A stretch of DNA of 64,000 nucleotides. Origin: Castellaniella hirudinis_A (GTDB lineage Bacteria > Pseudomonadota > Gammaproteobacteria > Burkholderiales > Burkholderiaceae_B). Under the pieces are notes generated by a model. That model was not told where the DNA came from, did not search any database, and was given only the letters and a program-made list of their open reading frames with translations. Below, piece by piece: positions 9,412-16,994 of the stretch. Numbering within the stretch: the stretch's first letter is position 1; every line of letters begins with the position of its first letter. Both the position numbers and the translations under genes were made by a program. Where the stretch lies: NCBI RefSeq assembly GCF_047468865.1, contig NZ_JBLGTV010000001.1, positions 496,001-560,000 of the forward strand, given 5' to 3'.

Positions 9412-10650
9412 TCAGGTTCTGTGCTGAAAGCGCTCAATCAATAAAGAAAGATAAAAAATCAACAACAAGCCAAACGATATCCCCATTGTGAGCGCAAAAA
9501 TGTACCAGTCGTACATGTTATGCCACATAATATGCTGATATGCAAAAATATACCATGATGCATATCCAAAAAACCCATATAAATATAATATTTTTTCGTT
9601 ATCTGTGATTTTATTAAAGCGAAAAATCAATCCAAGCATCATTGCGATGATAATGGCCTGCTGGCTTAATGCAATTCCATTTGCGCTAATGGAGAATGCA
9701 GGATACCCCCATCTGTCATGCATTACTTTTATGAATTGAACCCCAAATGGAAAGGGAACGCCGGTAATGCTTTGGGTTCGATGCTGAATTCTGGCAAATA
9801 AATCTCGCACCGAATCATGTACAGACAACCCTGTATCCAGTGATACAAAAAAGATGTGCAGCAGTATTGCAATAACAAATGATGCGCATATTAAGGAAAA
9901 CACCAACGAGGCGGCTTTTGCTTTCTTTATGAGGCTGCCTGATGTGAATAGTGCGGCTGAAGCCGCTGTCAATAATGCGAAAATCGTAGAAAATTCAAAG
10001 CCTCGAAGAAAATATAAACACCCAAACAATAATATCAGGAATTTGTTTAAGTGCTTATTATTATATATTTGCCTGCTTATGTAATAGGCTGGCAAGATAA
10101 TCAGAAATGAAGAAAAATATAGATTTTGAGAAAAATATATAAACCCAGCGTTGGTTCCGATTATAAATGGCACAAGAAATGAAAGATTTATTTTTTGTAT
10201 GCTGCAATAATGTAAGAATATTCCAATAAGAAATACTGAAAAAAGAAGCGCGTTGCCTGAACGAAGAATTACAAAAAAACGATCCAGCTCTGCCTCGGTG
10301 TTCAGCCTGAATATCTTGGCCAGAATAGTAGCCGGAATGGTTTGTATGATTAAATTTGATCTGTATTTTGTATACCCATCGGGATAGTATGCGTAATCTC
10401 CATCATCATACCCCTTTGTAAGGATAGGCAATAAACTTGAGTCGTTCTTATTGAGAATGTTTCTTTTAATGGTGTTTCTAACAATATATTCAGAAAATGA
10501 ATCGGCTCTGTCGGCATATCGTCCATTACCAGACCCATAGTCAAAACTAAGCCCTTGCGGATTGAATATAAAGAAAAATATCACAATGGCTGTGCATATG
10601 GCAAAATAAAACGGAGGGTTCTTTTTATTAAAGAAAAAATGGATACCCAT
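9412..10650 (-). CDS. AT-rich multi-pass membrane protein, possible GT-C-like transferase
   Basis: A 412-residue protein with roughly ten hydrophobic segments, an N-terminal membrane anchor and an early periplasmic-type loop with acidic and tyrosine-rich stretches (KGYDDGDYAYYPDGY). This outline resembles GT-C glycosyltransferases or polysaccharide export/flippase partners, but I see no signature motif and do not assign a function. I chose the ATG at 10650 because GGAG stands eight bases before it; the open frame extends 22 codons further without such a site. The gene is strikingly richer in A and T than all its neighbours, so it is probably a recent import. It is last in a minus-strand island of sugar genes. 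Confidence 0.7.
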   Translation of the reverse strand: MGIHFFFNKKNPPFYFAICTAIVIFFFIFNPQGLSFDYGSGNGRYADRADSFSEYIVRNTIKRNILNKNDSSLLPILTKGYDDGDYAYYPDGYTKYRSNLIIQTIPATILAKIFRLNTEAELDRFFVILRSGNALLFSVFLIGIFLHYCSIQKINLSFLVPFIIGTNAGFIYFSQNLYFSSFLIILPAYYISRQIYNNKHLNKFLILLFGCLYFLRGFEFSTIFALLTAASAALFTSGSLIKKAKAASLVFSLICASFVIAILLHIFFVSLDTGLSVHDSVRDLFARIQHRTQSITGVPFPFGVQFIKVMHDRWGYPAFSISANGIALSQQAIIIAMMLGLIFRFNKITDNEKILYLYGFFGYASWYIFAYQHIMWHNMYDWYIFALTMGISFGLLLIFYLSLLIERFQHRT

Positions 10651-10751
10651 AATATTTCTCCGGTGTGTTGCGGGTTTTGCCAATTTTTTCGCCTGGTATT
10701 GAATAGCATCGATCATTTGATGTTTTATTTATTCTTGGCGATATTTTTATT

Positions 10752-11567
10752 TTAAGAAGGATTGTATTTTCCTAAACATGCTTTTAAAAGGGTGTTTAAA
10801 ACGATAAAATTACCTTTTATCCCGCTGATTTTAGTTGGTACTTCGCCAACAGGATAGCGCCTGGTCGTTGGCAGTTCTTCGCACTTGTATCCAAGTCGAG
10901 GTGCCCGGTACGACAAATAGGCAAGTAGTTCATAGGCCATAAAAATATCGCGAAAAGGGGCGATTTCTGGATCCAACAGCATCCGCCGGCTATAGGCCCT
11001 GAACCCTTGCGTCGTATCTGTCCATTTAAACCCGGATGCAAGGCTTAGGCAGGGGGCATGGATATATCGAATTGCAAAGTCTCTTGATTTTGGCGTGTTT
11101 ACTGCCTTCCCGCCAGCCAAAAAACGCGATGCCTGCACAAAATCGACCCCGCTTTTTAGCGCCTCGATAAATCGCGGGATTGCTTCGGGGTCATCCTTGT
11201 CGTTCCCGTCAATCGTCACAATGCCCTCGTAGCCTTGATCCAGAGCGAAGGCATAGGCGCATCTTAGCTGGGCGCTGAGTTTGCCCGGCCCTTTTTTGAT
11301 GACAAGCCCTCTGATCCCTGATTGTTTTAGCTCGTTCAAGCCTAAAGAATCGTCTGTGCTGCTGCCATCGACAATAATGATGTCTGCGATTGATGGGATA
11401 CGGCCCGTCTTCATCCGTTTTAGCAAGCTTTTAATGCGCTCGCCTTCGTTAATGACGGGGATCACAACACAGTAAGGATGTTGCCTACTCAACCAGAGCA
11501 GCGTTTCCAGGGCGGGCACTTGCCATGTGGCCCGATTTTCTGGGGAAATATCGCTGATTGTATTCAT
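10752..11567 (-). CDS. Glycosyltransferase family 2 (dolichyl-phosphate-sugar synthase-like)
   Basis: A 271-residue soluble GT2 enzyme. The N-terminal nucleotide-binding segment reads YCVVIPVINEGERI, followed by ADIIIVDGSSTDDS and the sugar-nucleotide DxD region GIVTIDGNDKDDPEAI. A TTQGFRAYSRR segment matches acceptor-side regions of polyprenol-phosphate glycosyltransferases, so it may charge a lipid carrier with a sugar for the neighbouring membrane protein (inference). There is no Shine-Dalgarno sequence: the bases before the ATG are five tetranucleotide repeats. Composition is less AT-rich than the next gene. Confidence 0.85.
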   Translation of the reverse strand: MNTISDISPENRATWQVPALETLLWLSRQHPYCVVIPVINEGERIKSLLKRMKTGRIPSIADIIIVDGSSTDDSLGLNELKQSGIRGLVIKKGPGKLSAQLRCAYAFALDQGYEGIVTIDGNDKDDPEAIPRFIEALKSGVDFVQASRFLAGGKAVNTPKSRDFAIRYIHAPCLSLASGFKWTDTTQGFRAYSRRMLLDPEIAPFRDIFMAYELLAYLSYRAPRLGYKCEELPTTRRYPVGEVPTKISGIKGNFIVLNTLLKACLGKYNPS

Positions 11568-11586
11568 TTATTTATTTATCTATTTA
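11567..11586 (-). repeat. Tetranucleotide repeat TAAA x5 abutting a start codon
   Basis: On the minus strand the stop of the small transporter is followed by TAAA-TAGA-TAAA-TAAA-TAAA, the last A being the first base of the ATG of the GT2 gene. It occupies the place where a ribosome site should be. Tetranucleotide runs of this kind are slippage-prone and are used for phase variation in some surface-sugar genes; with five imperfect units the effect here may be small. Confidence 0.7.
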
Positions 11587-11940
11587 CGCAATCCGAGCGG
11601 TGATCAGTGCCACGCCTGCAATCACAAGTAAAATGCCGGCGGCCGTGGTCCAGTAAAAATGTTCGCGAAAGATCAACACCGAAAAAAGCGCAACCATGGC
11701 AATCGCCCCGGATGTCAGTATTGGGTGGGCCACATTTAGCGGTAGCCTGGCCAGTGCCGCGGCGTACAGCAAGAACGCCCCCCCGTATAAGCCCAAGCCC
11801 AGCCAGAAGGGTCAGTTACTTAAAGCAGCCAGAGGGTCTGTCAACGAGGGAAATTTTCTGGGCGGCATCATGGCCATCTTGACCAATACGCTGGCCGAAG
11901 CGTTTGCAGCGATCCCCAGCGCCAGGATCAGCCATTTCAT
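11584..11940 (-). pseudogene. Small EamA/SMR-type membrane transporter interrupted by an in-frame TGA
   Basis: Reading leftwards from the ATG at 11938-11940, which overlaps the stop of the isomerase gene, gives MKWLILALGIAANASASVLV and continues to LAALSN, then TGA (11812-11814), then PFWLGLGLYGGAFLLYAAAL to a TAA, 118 codons in all. The parts before and after the TGA form one coherent four-helix transporter of the EmrE/EamA type (ArnE/F-like size). A TGG-to-TGA change at a Trp position explains the stop. It may export or flip a lipid-linked sugar in the neighbouring pathway. Either a true nonsense mutation or a base-calling error. Confidence 0.75.
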
Positions 11941-12764
11941 TGGGTTTTCCCTTGTGCGGCCCGATAGTGCCCGATCGCGTAAGTCAACGCCCGTTCAATC
12001 GCGTGGATAGGGGATTCTGTCGCGACCATTTCAAGGGTGACGATATGATTTGGAAGGTATTGCGATAGGGCCTTGTACATCAAGCGATGGTCTGTTGTGC
12101 CATCGCCCAGGGGCACCAGGTCGGGTTCGCTGGCGTGGATGTGCCCGATCAACCCCGCACTATTTGCCAACACGGCCTGGGGAGATTCTTTGTTAATGGT
12201 CAAGGCCCCTGTATCAAACTGCATTTGAATGGCAGCGTGGTCAACCGCTGCGACGACGTGGCTTGTTTCGGCGCTGGTGGTCATGAAGTTCGCGCCATAT
12301 CGGGTTGGGTTGGGTTCCAGGCAGACGATGACCCCGTGTTCTTGGGCGATATGCCCCAGCTGACGAAAAAATCCAATCGCTTGTCTGAGCGCTTGCGCGT
12401 CATCCAGGCCGGTGCGGTCACGGTTTTTGGGCGAGCCAAATACCAATCGGCTGGCGCCCAGCCCCGCACCAATGCGACACACCGCCCGCAGATGTTTCAG
12501 CATGGCGGTTTGGCTTGCATCGTCACCAAATACATTAAGCCCCGTTGTGCCAAACAACAAGGCTTGCATCCCGGTTATTTCGATGCCGTTGTCTGCCCAC
12601 CATTGCCTGATCTGTGTGATTTCTTTATCTTTTGTGCTGACCGGGTCGGGAAAATATTTTCCGGGCGCCACATCAATGGCATCAATACAAAATTTGCCCA
12701 GAAGTTGCGCAACGGCAGTATCTTCTGCTGTGTCCCAGGCAATGTTTGAAATCGATAATCTCAT
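11937..12764 (-). CDS. Sugar phosphate isomerase/epimerase-like TIM-barrel protein
   Basis: A 275-residue AP-endonuclease-2-type TIM barrel. Likely metal ligands sit at the expected strand ends: Glu in VIVCLEPNPTRYG, Asp in MQFDTGAL, His in GLIGHIHASEPD, and Glu in VTLEMVATE. Such enzymes isomerise or epimerise keto sugars or inositols. Its start overlaps the stop of the SDR gene and its stop overlaps the start of the small transporter (both ATGA), so it is part of one coupled operon. The substrate cannot be read from sequence. Confidence 0.8.
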   Translation of the reverse strand: MRLSISNIAWDTAEDTAVAQLLGKFCIDAIDVAPGKYFPDPVSTKDKEITQIRQWWADNGIEITGMQALLFGTTGLNVFGDDASQTAMLKHLRAVCRIGAGLGASRLVFGSPKNRDRTGLDDAQALRQAIGFFRQLGHIAQEHGVIVCLEPNPTRYGANFMTTSAETSHVVAAVDHAAIQMQFDTGALTINKESPQAVLANSAGLIGHIHASEPDLVPLGDGTTDHRLMYKALSQYLPNHIVTLEMVATESPIHAIERALTYAIGHYRAAQGKTQ

Positions 12765-13555
12765 GACATCCCCTTGCTTTCGTTTTTAAGGGTGATGGGT
12801 TCGGATTGCGCGTAACATCTGATTGCTTGGATGGTTTCGCGAACACTGTACTGATAATGCCCTCGCGAGCCAAAGCTTTGCGCGTACCGCGTTTGCATAT
12901 CATAAAAAGCAGGTGGACTCTTTAAGGTCTGGACAAAGGGTTTCCCAAAGCCCTGCAACGCGACATCGGCAACAGAGATCGGTGCGGCAGTCAGGTGTAC
13001 CAGTGATAAGTCCAGGTGCAATGCCTTTTGGATGTCATGCCAAAGGTTGGTCATGGGATAAAATTGGAAGATGCCCCGGCTTTCAATCGCATCAAGGTTG
13101 TTGTTGTTTAGAAAATCAAAAATCACATTTTTGCGTAAGCCAGGCCCCACCAAGCCTGGCAAGCGAACAATCAAATGGTTGGGAAATCGCTGTGTGACAA
13201 AGTTTTCCAGCAGACGGCGATGCAGCCCATAGGCATGCAAGCTGGTTTCGTCGATTGGCGTGGATTCATCAACACCAACCGGATGCTTGAATACATCGAC
13301 GGTGCTGATCAAAATAAATTTTTTACATTGGATGGTTTTAAGCGGGTGGATCAGCGCATTGATTTTTTTTAGATCCTCGGCCGGGTCACGATTGGCAATC
13401 CATTTTTGTGCGGGTGCGCCCGCACATACGACAACGTCAAATTCCCGGTTCTCGATTTCCTGGATATTGGTCGATCTATAAAGTGCGGAAAAATGTGCCT
13501 GCTTGAGCAATGTGCCGCCTACAAAGCCGGAATAACCGATCAGTGAATTTTCCAT
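12761..13555 (-). CDS. NAD(P)-dependent epimerase/dehydratase-like SDR
   Basis: A 264-residue extended SDR protein. The nucleotide-binding loop is GYSGFVGG at residues 6-13, and the strand with the catalytic serine is ILISTVDVF. The usual Tyr-xxx-Lys pair appears as YGLHR, with Arg in place of Lys, so classical catalysis is in doubt unless the true pair lies elsewhere. I chose the ATG at 13555 over the TTG two codons earlier. It lies two bases behind the FAD oxidoreductase stop and overlaps the isomerase start by four bases. Confidence 0.75.
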   Translation of the reverse strand: MENSLIGYSGFVGGTLLKQAHFSALYRSTNIQEIENREFDVVVCAGAPAQKWIANRDPAEDLKKINALIHPLKTIQCKKFILISTVDVFKHPVGVDESTPIDETSLHAYGLHRRLLENFVTQRFPNHLIVRLPGLVGPGLRKNVIFDFLNNNNLDAIESRGIFQFYPMTNLWHDIQKALHLDLSLVHLTAAPISVADVALQGFGKPFVQTLKSPPAFYDMQTRYAQSFGSRGHYQYSVRETIQAIRCYAQSEPITLKNESKGMS

Positions 13556-13557
13556 TT

Positions 13558-14700
13558 TCAATCCGGTGAAATATCCAGTTCTTCTGTTTCCAGTTTTTCA
13601 AGAACATCATAAATGTTGTCTATTTTCCCGCCTAGCACAGAATAACAACCGGGCAGTGTGGCGTGCTTTTCAAACAAGATTGGACGGCCATCATCCCCTT
13701 CATTTTTGATTAAAACGGTTTTTACTTCAAAAAGGGAATCCACATATTTTGCTTCAAGTATGGCGGGTAGGTAGCGGCCTGCGTCACGAACCATGCGGTC
13801 AACCCGCGTGGCACGTTCGTATTGGTCAAGCCTGTGGTATGGATCAATGCCCTGTTTATCCTGCCAGCTGAAGTGTGGCGTATAACGAACGTGCGACAAG
13901 GTATGCAGGCCGCGTGCGGGAAACGGCATCATCGAAAAAAAAGGGCCATCCATGACGGTAATACCCATTTCTTCCAGCACGCCAGGCACTTGCACCAGCG
14001 CCATTTCAGTGATTTCTTGCTTAAGGCCCGTCAGGGTGCCTGAGAAATCGCCTGAAAGCTGGTTCAGGCCGCTGTAAGTGCAGTTAAATACGTATCGACA
14101 GCTTATGGACGCGGTAGCCCCCGACTGTGACCGGGTGGCAACAAGCAGACCTTTGCCGCCCGGCAAGCAAGACACCGCCAGCGCGCGGGTTGAATAGCAT
14201 ATCTTGACCCCGGCATCCGCAAGCGCTTTGACGGCCCATTTTGCAAGCTGTGTTGAATCGAAAGCATACTCTTCGACAAGAAACACATCTTCAATCAGGC
14301 GGGGTTCAAAAAGTTGTTTTAAACCGGCCTGGGCCGGTTTGATTGTCGCCCCGATTTCATGGCAAAAGCGTTCAAATTGCCTGGCCGTTACCTTGGAGTT
14401 ACGCCTTGCAATCGCGTAAATTTTGATGAAATCCCGCTGGATGGCTTGCGGCCAATCTTGCACAAAACGTGGCAAATTAACCCGGCTGCGAAAGGCCGTG
14501 GTAAAGCTTCTGGGGTAATGATAGCCATTATGCACACGAGCCTGATTGTGGTATGAGGCACGGGTCATCAGCTGTGCCTCGCGTTCCAGCAGAATTACCC
14601 GGCGCATTCCACGGGCCTTGGCAAGGTAACTTGCAATTGCAGACCCGTAAAACCCACCGCCAATGATGGCGGCATCAACAGAACACGGTTGTACGGTCAT
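13558..14700 (-). CDS. FAD-dependent oxidoreductase (DAO family)
   Basis: A 380-residue flavoprotein. The dinucleotide-binding motif AAIIGGGFYGSAIASYLA lies at residues 10-27, followed by the acidic strand end VILLERE. The C-terminal part has the family's second FAD-contact region GCYSVLGGKIDNI. DAO-type enzymes oxidise amines, amino sugars or hydroxy acids; in this setting the substrate may be a sugar intermediate (inference). Start overlaps the stop of the upstream GT2 gene (ATGA). Confidence 0.8.
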   Translation of the reverse strand: MTVQPCSVDAAIIGGGFYGSAIASYLAKARGMRRVILLEREAQLMTRASYHNQARVHNGYHYPRSFTTAFRSRVNLPRFVQDWPQAIQRDFIKIYAIARRNSKVTARQFERFCHEIGATIKPAQAGLKQLFEPRLIEDVFLVEEYAFDSTQLAKWAVKALADAGVKICYSTRALAVSCLPGGKGLLVATRSQSGATASISCRYVFNCTYSGLNQLSGDFSGTLTGLKQEITEMALVQVPGVLEEMGITVMDGPFFSMMPFPARGLHTLSHVRYTPHFSWQDKQGIDPYHRLDQYERATRVDRMVRDAGRYLPAILEAKYVDSLFEVKTVLIKNEGDDGRPILFEKHATLPGCYSVLGGKIDNIYDVLEKLETEELDISPD

Positions 14701-15722
14701 GCAGTAACCCGATCTGAACGATGCGGGCTGCTTGTTAAAGAAGATGAGGCTTCTTCGATGTTCAGCTTTTCTTGGCGGGTCATGTGGGCGCTGGTGAATT
14801 CTTGGCCAACGTGATAAAGCGGCCCTTCGTTGCTGAGGCTTGCCATTTGCAATATGTATTCTCCAAGCACCAGCAGTACCAAGGAAATCAAAAAAAACAT
14901 ACCCGATTGTTGCAGCGACAGACTGACCCAGCCTGGCGCAACATCTATCTTGAAGACCCCGACAATGACGACATAAGCCGAATAAAACAGGTTGGCTGTC
15001 GCCCCAAACAGGGATAGCGATGTGACAAGCCGCATGGGCGCCTGCGTTGTCGAAACAAGAAGATGCATTCCCCGGTCGATGCTTTCCCCCAGTTTCTTCG
15101 TGCCTTTTGTCAGTGGTTTGGCACTGTATTGCATATTGGTGCGCGCAAAACCGCCTGTTGCGGGTAAGCAGCGGTAGGTAACCGCTGGCTGGGGGTGCTG
15201 CAAAATATAATTTACAACGCGCTTGCTTAATACCCGATACCGTGGCGCATCTTTGACCAGGTTGATCCCACTGAATAATTTGTATAAAAAACTAAAGACG
15301 AAAAAGGCCGCCTGGTAAGCGAGGTTCTGGTGTGGTTTTTGCTGGTTATTTGCAAAAACAACATCAGACCCCGCTACGGCCTTGTCAAGCATTTCAGGCA
15401 AGAAATCAATATCGTCCAGCAGGGGATCAATTACTGCGACAAAGTCGCCCAATGCGTTTTCCAACCCCACCCATGAGGCTGTATCGTCATTGACCGCCTT
15501 GGTCAGGGCATAGACTTGCACATTTGGGTAACCCGATTGCCTGGTTAGATCTTTAAGTATGCTGATGCTTTCATCGTTGGATGCGTTATCAACGATAATT
15601 AATTCATAATCAGCAACAAGGGGCGATAGTTTTTCGGAAACATTATGGATGATTTCTTTTAGCTGGTGTCCTTGGTTGCGCACAACACAGACCAGGGATA
15701 GGAACACCGGAAAAAACGACAT
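14697..15722 (-). CDS. Glycosyltransferase family 2 with C-terminal membrane anchor
   Basis: A 341-residue GtrB-like GT2 protein: N-terminal strand SLVCVVRNQG, then YELIIVDNASNDES, and an acidic motif FVAVIDPLLDDID in the DxD position. Two hydrophobic segments near residues 230-255 and 270-295 anchor the C-terminus, as in enzymes that load sugars onto undecaprenyl phosphate. GGAG stands about nine bases before the ATG. It is the first gene of the leftward island, and a 64-base hairpin lies 22 bases upstream. Confidence 0.85.
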   Translation of the reverse strand: MSFFPVFLSLVCVVRNQGHQLKEIIHNVSEKLSPLVADYELIIVDNASNDESISILKDLTRQSGYPNVQVYALTKAVNDDTASWVGLENALGDFVAVIDPLLDDIDFLPEMLDKAVAGSDVVFANNQQKPHQNLAYQAAFFVFSFLYKLFSGINLVKDAPRYRVLSKRVVNYILQHPQPAVTYRCLPATGGFARTNMQYSAKPLTKGTKKLGESIDRGMHLLVSTTQAPMRLVTSLSLFGATANLFYSAYVVIVGVFKIDVAPGWVSLSLQQSGMFFLISLVLLVLGEYILQMASLSNEGPLYHVGQEFTSAHMTRQEKLNIEEASSSLTSSPHRSDRVTA

Positions 15723-15744
15723 GATTTCAATCTCCGTAATGAAT

Positions 15745-15808
15745 TGATCGTCCCTGAAAAATCGCTTCTTGCCTGATCAAGCAGGAAGCGATTTTTCAGG
15801 GACGATCA
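15745..15808. repeat. 64-base near-perfect hairpin upstream of the sugar operon
   Basis: Arms 15745-15768 and 15785-15808 are exact reverse complements over 24 bases, and four further pairs (one G-T) extend them to a 28-pair stem with the eight-base loop CTGATCAA. In the direction of the operon it ends shortly before the ribosome site of the first gene, so it would sit in the 5' leader if transcription starts to its right. No T-tract follows in either direction. It could be a transposon end pair, a leader structure or a protein site. Confidence 0.75.
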
Positions 15809-15981
15809 GTTCTTGTCCATGGATTTAAATTTCATCTTGAATCAGTTTTTTAGAGATCTTGCGGTGCTTTGGATTCCATCGGATGATCACTGGGCTTGTC
15901 TGTATTGTAGATTATATACGACAAAAATTGTAGTATTTATAGCGTCGTTAGTTGGCCTTCAAGTAGGCATGCTTCCCAGGC

Positions 15982-16311
15982 ATGGCTACCAAACACTCTC
16001 CGCCCTCAACCGTTTCGTCGTCCCCCATCTGCATCGCCCTGGGCAAGCGGGTCAAGCAGTGTCGCCATGCGGCTGACAAGTCCCAGGAAACACTGGCTTT
16101 TGAGGCGCACATCGACCGGACGTACATCTCTGCGATTGAACGCGGGATTGCAAATCCTTCCATAGAGACATTGGCCAACATCTGTCATGCGTTGGGCATC
16201 ACGCTCACAGCGCTGTTCGAGCCATTGGAGGGCGTGTCCTTGGCACCTACCGGCGAACGTAGGCGCAATGCGGCAACGCCCCCAGAGATCAAGCGCAGTC
16301 GGCTCAGGTAG
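15982..16311 (+). CDS. XRE-family helix-turn-helix regulator
   Basis: A 109-residue protein with an XRE/Cro-CI domain at about residues 18-78: ALGKRVKQCRHAADKSQETL, then HIDRTYISAIERGIANPSIE and the closing helix LANICHALGIT. The C-terminal 30 residues are basic and lack a sensor domain, so it is a small one-domain repressor, typical of islands and plasmids. The leader holds two ATTGTAG motifs (15904 and 15927), the same word found before brnT. It is read divergently from the sugar operon across 260 bases and could control it. Confidence 0.8.
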   Translation: MATKHSPPSTVSSSPICIALGKRVKQCRHAADKSQETLAFEAHIDRTYISAIERGIANPSIETLANICHALGITLTALFEPLEGVSLAPTGERRRNAATPPEIKRSRLR

Positions 16312-16487
16312 GGGCCAGCCGTATCGACGCTGTGTCTTCTGGTGTGACGCGTATCACCAAGGCCGCTGCCTTGCGCGGCTTGCCGGTGTCGTCTTTCGTT
16401 CGTGATGCAGTCTTGCGTGCAGCGGATGCTGCCATTGCGGCGAGCGGTGGCGCCCCTCGCTATTGCAGCTATTGCAATTTACATTAG
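16308..16487 (+). pseudogene. Remnant resembling a ribbon-helix-helix/DUF1778-type antitoxin
   Basis: After the XRE gene a different frame stays open to the TAG at 16485-16487 and encodes SRIDAVSSGVTRITKAAALR followed by GLPVSSFVRDAVLRAADAAI. This looks like a DUF1778/RHH antitoxin (strand with R-I/T-x-x followed by AAALRG and SFVRDA helices). There is no good start codon, the first strand is only partly kept, and no GNAT toxin follows, so I treat it as a remnant. Confidence 0.4.
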
Positions 16488-16497
16488 CACTAATGTA
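16480..16497. promoter_or_regulatory. Palindromic operator of the MarR regulator
   Basis: TACATTAG (16480-16487) and CTAATGTA (16490-16497) form a perfect inverted repeat with a 2-base centre, 18 bases in total, ending 11 bases before the ATG of the MarR gene. Length and placement match autoregulatory MarR sites. Confidence 0.75.
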
Positions 16498-16508
16498 TTA
16501 TTCGGCCC

Positions 16509-16982
16509 ATGCACTCAAAAGGAAAACCCGGCCTGGGAGAACTGCTCCGCTACGTCGGCGAACTGGTCGAACAAGGCGCAGAAGCGCATTACCGAACGAT
16601 GAACCTGAATTACCGCGCTCGCTACACCCCGGTTCTTCGCGCACTGCACGCAGGCGCCCAGACAGTCACAGACATCACAGCGCACACCCACCTGACCCAG
16701 GGCGCCATCAGTCAAAGTGTCGCCCTCCTGGAAGGCGATGGCCTCATCGCGCGCCATGCGCTTAAAGATGGACGCAAGAGCAGAATCCAACTCACCGAAC
16801 TCGGGCAAACGCTAGTGGCTGAACTTGAGTCGCATTGGGTTGCGACCTTTGCCGCCATTGCCAGCCTTGAAGAAGAAATCGGCCATCCCCTGTTGCTGTC
16901 TCTGGAAAGGGCTGCCCGGGCCTTGGAGAACCAAGGGTTCTCGGATCGAATCACAGTCGCTAAAAACAAGCTAACCGCATAG
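16509..16982 (+). CDS. MarR-family transcriptional regulator
   Basis: A 157-residue winged-helix protein. The recognition part is seen in VTDITAHTHLTQGAISQSVA and LLEGDGLIARHALKDGRKSR, followed by the wing strand IQLTELG and a long C-terminal dimerisation helix. An 18-base palindrome directly upstream points to self-repression. The next gene, a methyltransferase, starts 12 bases later in the same direction and is probably the co-transcribed target. Confidence 0.88.
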   Translation: MHSKGKPGLGELLRYVGELVEQGAEAHYRTMNLNYRARYTPVLRALHAGAQTVTDITAHTHLTQGAISQSVALLEGDGLIARHALKDGRKSRIQLTELGQTLVAELESHWVATFAAIASLEEEIGHPLLLSLERAARALENQGFSDRITVAKNKLTA

Positions 16983-16994
16983 AAGGTCAAGCCC

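Noticed and set aside
11812..11814. Selenocysteine codon in the small transporter
   Set aside because: No selenoprotein family of this kind, no SECIS-like structure seen; Trp-to-stop change is simpler.
15745..15808. Rho-independent terminator
   Set aside because: Long perfect stem but no T-tract on either side; also located before, not after, the operon.
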